The notes beneath the pieces are model-generated. The model had not been told where the DNA came from, made no database searches, and saw nothing but the letters and a program-made list of their open reading frames with translations. From Candidatus Thermochlorobacter aerophilus (lineage in GTDB: Bacteria; Bacteroidota; Chlorobiia; Chlorobiales; Thermochlorobacteraceae), in contig PHFL01000010.1 in assembly GCA_002794105.1 (NCBI GenBank), positions 67,203-131,202 of the forward strand: a DNA stretch of 64,000 bases. The letters are read 5' to 3'. Both the position numbers and the translations under genes were made by a program. Shown in pieces: positions 60,905 through 64,000 of the stretch; position 1 is the stretch's first letter, and every line of letters starts with the position of its first letter.

Positions 60905-61788
60905 AAAATTCGCAACTGAACTTTAATACCTGCTTTCTGCCCTAATTTCAAGACAGAGTCAAGATTGCTCACAACGCTATCGAGTTTCATGACGAACTGT
61001 TCGTCATTGAGGACTTTGCCAACAAGCGTAGAGCGGTCGGTCTTTAAGCGTTGAGTCAAATCTTTGAGCGAAACCACAAGAGAATCGGCATTGCGCAGTG
61101 TGCCACGTGCATCACTCAATGCACCCTTCAGCTCAGGCTGAATATCATTAATGAGTTTCTCGACAGTAGCAATCGTGCGGTCAATGTTGGCAATCAACGC
61201 TTTGATGTTGGCACTGCGCAAGTCACGGCTGAGCACAGCAAGGTCAGTCGTAGCACTACGAAGGTTTTGAATAGAAATTTTGAGATTTTCTTGCACAGTT
61301 TCATCGCCAATGATGGCGTCGGCACTTTGCAAGGTGCGACGCACATCGGCAATTAGAATCTTGAGCGTATCAATAGTGCTGCCAGCGCCACCAACAAGGT
61401 CAGGAATGTCGGCAAGGAAAGTGCCACGGATGACTTCACCTTGGGCAAGTTCGCCAGCCTCCTTGCTACCCGGATAGAGCTCCACTTTTTTGCCCGTCAT
61501 CAGTTCCAGCATGGCAATACGGGCAGTCGCATTGCGATAAAGCACCACTTCAGGCGACACAGACAGTTGCACATAGACATAGCCATCTCGCAAAGCAATA
61601 TCGTCGACTTTGCCAATGCGCAAACCACTAATCATGACGGGGTCGCCGGGCTGCAAGCCGCTAACATTTTCAAAGCGAACGCCAATTTTTTTACTGCCTA
61701 CTCTGACATCCTTTGCCCACCAGAGCGCAAAACCCAGCAAAATCAGGGCGAAAGAGACCGTTAATCCGACTTTAAGTTCTGGTTTCAT
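60901..61788 (-). CDS. MlaD/MCE-type lipid transport protein
   Basis: 295 residues. An N-terminal anchor helix (VGLTVSFALILLGFALWWAKD) and an MCE domain (FENVSGLQPGDPVMISGLRIGKVDDIALRDGYVYVQLSVSP, ELMTGKKVELYPG) are clear. A long helical tail follows (TLKILIADVRRTLQSADAIIG). MCE proteins carry lipids across the periplasm with MlaE/MlaF; these genes are not adjacent. The start overlaps the aroQ stop by four bases (ATGA), so coupling is likely. Confidence 0.88.
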   Translation of the reverse strand: MKPELKVGLTVSFALILLGFALWWAKDVRVGSKKIGVRFENVSGLQPGDPVMISGLRIGKVDDIALRDGYVYVQLSVSPEVVLYRNATARIAMLELMTGKKVELYPGSKEAGELAQGEVIRGTFLADIPDLVGGAGSTIDTLKILIADVRRTLQSADAIIGDETVQENLKISIQNLRSATTDLAVLSRDLRSANIKALIANIDRTIATVEKLINDIQPELKGALSDARGTLRNADSLVVSLKDLTQRLKTDRSTLVGKVLNDEQFVMKLDSVVSNLDSVLKLGQKAGIKVQLRIF

Positions 61789-62261
61789 GAATATGCAATT
61801 GCCCCACTGCGGTGTGCAGCGTGTTTGAGATGATGAAGTAAAGCAAGGATACCCAGCGCATAACTTTCTTCGCCAAAGCCACTAATCACACCAATGCAGA
61901 CCTCTGACAACACCGACACACGTCGAAAGGCTTCCCTGGCGTAGATGTTGGATAAATGAACTTCCACAACAGGAAGTTTGATAGCGGAAATGGCATCGCG
62001 TAGAGCCAGAGAGTAATGCGTATAGGCACCGGCATTTAGAACAACCCCGTGAATTTTGCCTTGGTCTTCGGCTTCATAAAGCTTTTCAATCAGTGCACCT
62101 TCATGTTCAGACTGAAAAAACTCTAAGTGAATATCAGGGAAGCGACTCACTAACCGCGCATTGATTTCTTGAAGTGAGCATGTGCCATAGTGCTGTGGCT
62201 CCCGCTTGCCTAAGCGTGAAAGATTTGCGCCGTTTAAGACAAGAAGAGAAACTGTTGGCAT
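61785..62261 (-). CDS. aroQ: 3-dehydroquinate dehydratase, type II
   Basis: 158 residues. It makes 3-dehydroshikimate in aromatic synthesis. Motifs: VLNGANLSRLGKREPQHYGTCSL (the lid tyrosine lies in the Tyr-Gly pair), EFFQSEHEGALIEKLYEA, GVVLNAGAYTHYSLALRDAI and PVVEVHLSNIYAREAFRRVS. It lies upstream of the MCE gene with a four-base overlap. Confidence 0.94.
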   Translation of the reverse strand: MPTVSLLVLNGANLSRLGKREPQHYGTCSLQEINARLVSRFPDIHLEFFQSEHEGALIEKLYEAEDQGKIHGVVLNAGAYTHYSLALRDAISAIKLPVVEVHLSNIYAREAFRRVSVLSEVCIGVISGFGEESYALGILALLHHLKHAAHRSGAIAYS

Positions 62262-62320
62262 AGCTGTCTAATATTAAACGCGGCATGACGTGCCAAGCGG
62301 GATTTGTAAATCCGCTTGCA

Positions 62321-62355
62321 TAAAAATAAAAAGGCGACAGGTTTTATGTCGCCTT
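62321..62355 (-). terminator. Strong intrinsic terminator downstream of the BI-1 gene
   Basis: Read on the minus strand, AAGGCGACA (62355-62347) and TGTCGCCTT (62339-62331) form a perfect nine-base stem around a seven-base loop and are followed by TTTATTTTTA. It lies 16 bases beyond the BI-1 stop. A further imperfect hairpin lies at about 62295-62317 in front of aroQ. Confidence 0.88.
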
Positions 62356-62370
62356 CTGCACGCCTGCTAA

Positions 62371-63084
62371 TTACTCTTCATTACGTCCGCCAAACAGATT
62401 GAGTAGACTAAGGAATAGGTTGATGAAGTTAAGGTAAAGCGAAAGGGCGCCGACTACAGCAAGCTTACCTTCACTTTCACCATCCAGAGCAGAGGCCGCC
62501 ATGGCTTTAATGCGCTGTGCATCATAAGCTGTGAGCCCTGTAAAGACTAGCACCCCGACGGCGCTAATAATCAGGTTCATGATGGAACTGCCTATGAAAA
62601 GATTAACAAGACCGGCAATCACCATGCCAATGAGCGCCATGAAAAGCAAATTTCCAATGCTGGAAAGGTCGCGTCGTGTGCTCAGTCCATAGAGGCTCAT
62701 GATGCCAAATGTGCCTGCTGTAATCATGAAGACTCCGGCAATAGAGCCAAGGTTATAGACCAAGAAAATGCTCGAGAGCGTGATACCGTTCAAGGCTGAA
62801 TAGAAGAAAAAGAGTGAAGTGGCTGTAACAGCTGAAAGACGATGAATGAAACCGCTAATAGCGAAGACAAGACCAAGCTCGCCAATAATGAGTAACCACA
62901 TCACCCAGCGATTTTGAGCAAAAAACGAGCGGATTTCAGCAGTGTCAGCGCAGTACCAAGCCATTGCAGCCGTGAGTGCAAGTCCAAGTGTCATCCAAGT
63001 GTAGACTTGGTTCAAGACACGTCGCTCAACAGCGGCCAGAGACGAAGCAAAACTTGCTTGGGTTGAAATGAATGTATTCGCCAT
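62371..63084 (-). CDS. Bax inhibitor-1/YccA family membrane protein
   Basis: 237 residues with seven hydrophobic helices. Signature: LNQVYTWMTLGLALTAAMAWYCADT, ALNGITLSSIFLVYNLGSIAGVFMITAGTFGIMSLYGLSTRRDLSSIGNLLFMALIGMVIAGLVN and VFTGLTAYDAQRIKAM (paired aspartates near the end), with the usual LYLNFINLFLSLLNLFGGRNEE tail. In bacteria these proteins are pH-dependent channel-like or interact with FtsH. AGGAG nine bases before the ATG supports 63084. A strong terminator follows. Confidence 0.93.
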   Translation of the reverse strand: MANTFISTQASFASSLAAVERRVLNQVYTWMTLGLALTAAMAWYCADTAEIRSFFAQNRWVMWLLIIGELGLVFAISGFIHRLSAVTATSLFFFYSALNGITLSSIFLVYNLGSIAGVFMITAGTFGIMSLYGLSTRRDLSSIGNLLFMALIGMVIAGLVNLFIGSSIMNLIISAVGVLVFTGLTAYDAQRIKAMAASALDGESEGKLAVVGALSLYLNFINLFLSLLNLFGGRNEE

Positions 63085-63188
63085 GCTTTTACACTCCTAT
63101 GAAAGGTTGGTTTAGTTACCGAATCTAATTTCTACGACTTATACGCCTATTAACACAAAATGTTGAATAAGTGTTCAGAGAAAGAACA

Positions 63189-64000
63189 TCAAAGAATGTA
63201 GCGGCTCAAATCGCGGTCTTTGGCAATTTTACTCAAGCGACTTTCAACCATCTCTTTGGTGATGACAACTTTCTTACTTGGCACATGCTCAGGGACATCA
63301 AACATCAAATCTTCCAAAAGTGTGGTCATGATAGTATGCAGGCGTCGAGCGCCGATATTTTCAACTGATTCGTTGACTTCAGCAGCCATTCTAGCAATGG
63401 CACGGATACCGTCTTCAGAAAATTCCAGCTCTACTCCCTCGGTTTTGAGCAAGGCAGTGTATTGCTTGATGAGGGCATTTTCAGGCTGCGTAAGAATTTT
63501 GACAAAGTCGCTCTCCGTCAGGCTTTTCAGCTCGACTCGGATAGGGAAGCGCCCTTGAAGTTCAGGAATTAAATCGGAGGGTTTAGAGACATGGAAGGCT
63601 CCTGAGGCGATGAAGAGAATGTGGTCGGTTCTCACCATGCCGTATTTAGTCATCACATTAGAGCCTTCTACAATCGGCAACAGGTCTCGCTGAACGCCTT
63701 CGCGACTGACGTCGGGACCGCGACCGCTGGTACCGCCCGTGGAAGCGATTTTATCGATTTCATCAATGAAGACAATGCCCGTTTCTTCCACACGGCGGAT
63801 GGCTTCTTTGATGACCGCATCCATGTCAATGAGCTTTTGAATTTCTTCTTGCTCCAGAAGAGTGCGGGCTTCGGCAACAGTGACACGGCGCTTCTTACGC
63901 TTCTTGGGCAGACCGCCAATCAGGTCTTGGACCATGCCACCGATATCTTCCATAGGTCCGAACGGACCGAAAATCTGCATGGCAGGGATATTGTCGGAGG
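63189..64000 (-). CDS. hslU: ATP-dependent protease ATPase subunit HslU, 3' portion (truncated by window edge)
   Basis: At least 269 residues are visible; the frame continues past the right edge, so the N-terminal Walker A region is missing from view. What is seen is the I domain ([24 protein letters not shown]) and the Walker B and C-terminal parts of the AAA ring: [72 protein letters not shown] and the HslV-activating tail ending RDLSRYIL. HslU unfolds proteins for the HslV peptidase; HslV is not in the window. Confidence 0.95.
   Translation of the reverse strand, partial: SDNIPAMQIFGPFGPMEDIGGMVQDLIGGLPKKRKKRRVTVAEARTLLEQEEIQKLIDMDAVIKEAIRRVEETGIVFIDEIDKIASTGGTSGRGPDVSREGVQRDLLPIVEGSNVMTKYGMVRTDHILFIASGAFHVSKPSDLIPELQGRFPIRVELKSLTESDFVKILTQPENALIKQYTALLKTEGVELEFSEDGIRAIARMAAEVNESVENIGARRLHTIMTTLLEDLMFDVPEHVPSKKVVITKEMVESRLSKIAKDRDLSRYIL

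Noticed and set aside
62295-62317. Second hairpin near aroQ as another terminator
   Set aside because: The stem is imperfect and no T run follows it in either direction; it may only be a leader structure.

Overview
The window looks like a chromosomal segment of a Gram-negative bacterium of the Bacteroidota/Chlorobiota (FCB) group. The signs are a large secreted serine protease ending in a type IX secretion sorting tail, an AURKAIP1/COX24-like 35-residue basic protein, type III glutamine synthetase, outer-membrane lipoproteins, a separate (split) carB gene and a full-length pyruvate:ferredoxin oxidoreductase. A Chlorobi-like relative fits best, but no photosynthesis gene is present here, so phototrophy can be neither claimed nor excluded. 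No prophage, transposase, CRISPR array or rRNA operon was seen. The foreign-looking component is two families of short palindromic dispersed repeats clustered around 1-300, 4057-4185 and 10132-10275.

Layout. 1-465: repeat-rich leader. 466-4047 (+): pyruvate:ferredoxin oxidoreductase. 4202-22383 (-): NamZ-type muramidase, giant T9SS subtilase, D-Ala-D-Ala carboxypeptidase, TPR lipoprotein, an RsuA/RluB-family pseudouridine synthase, ScpB, a second pseudouridine synthase, an Hsp70, a PAS-GAF histidine kinase, a MoxR ATPase and an M16-like protein without its zinc motif. 22473-22872 (-): tRNA-Leu(GAG), tRNA-Lys(UUU) and the small basic ribosome-associated-type protein. 23110-28318 (+): etfBA, a DUF151 nuclease-like protein, a GNAT/FemAB-like protein, an orphan DppB-type permease and a CcmC-like protein. 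28315-33058 (-): LOG-family hydrolase, ABC ATPase, HPr kinase, ribosome hibernation factor, XerC/D recombinase and a methyltransferase. 33196-34659 (+): DUF493 protein, PgsA, PgpA. 34661-50801 (-): N-terminal half of CarB; then a long co-oriented lipid/envelope block (hydrolase, outer-membrane barrel, lipoprotein, acyl-CoA ligase, frameshifted MFS carrier, KAS III-like protein, FabG-like reductase, GbsR-like regulator); a surface-glycan block (SpsF-like cytidylyltransferase, GT-B-like transferase, LPG-synthase-type membrane protein); then frameshifted glnN and an Lrp regulator. 51175 (+): an unknown Ala/Lys/Pro-rich protein with a strong ribosome site. 51573-54340 (-): three-domain esterase and YihY. 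54550-60904 (+): ppk, rpiB, a CBS protein, a GroES-like protein, a lipoprotein, nadA and a DedA protein. 60901-64000 (-): MCE/MlaD protein, aroQ, a BI-1 protein and hslU, which runs off the right edge.

Most of the window is ordinary housekeeping. The most distinctive part is the co-oriented block 36285-44868. Here a KAS III-like protein that keeps its cysteine but lacks the usual catalytic His and Asn sits with an acyl-CoA ligase, a reductase, a carrier and an outer-membrane channel, under a GbsR-like regulator; I read this as a possible acyl-chain uptake or synthesis system. Two genes (MFS carrier and glnN) are each broken by what looks like a single lost base in a short homopolymer. That pattern fits sequencing error as well as real decay.
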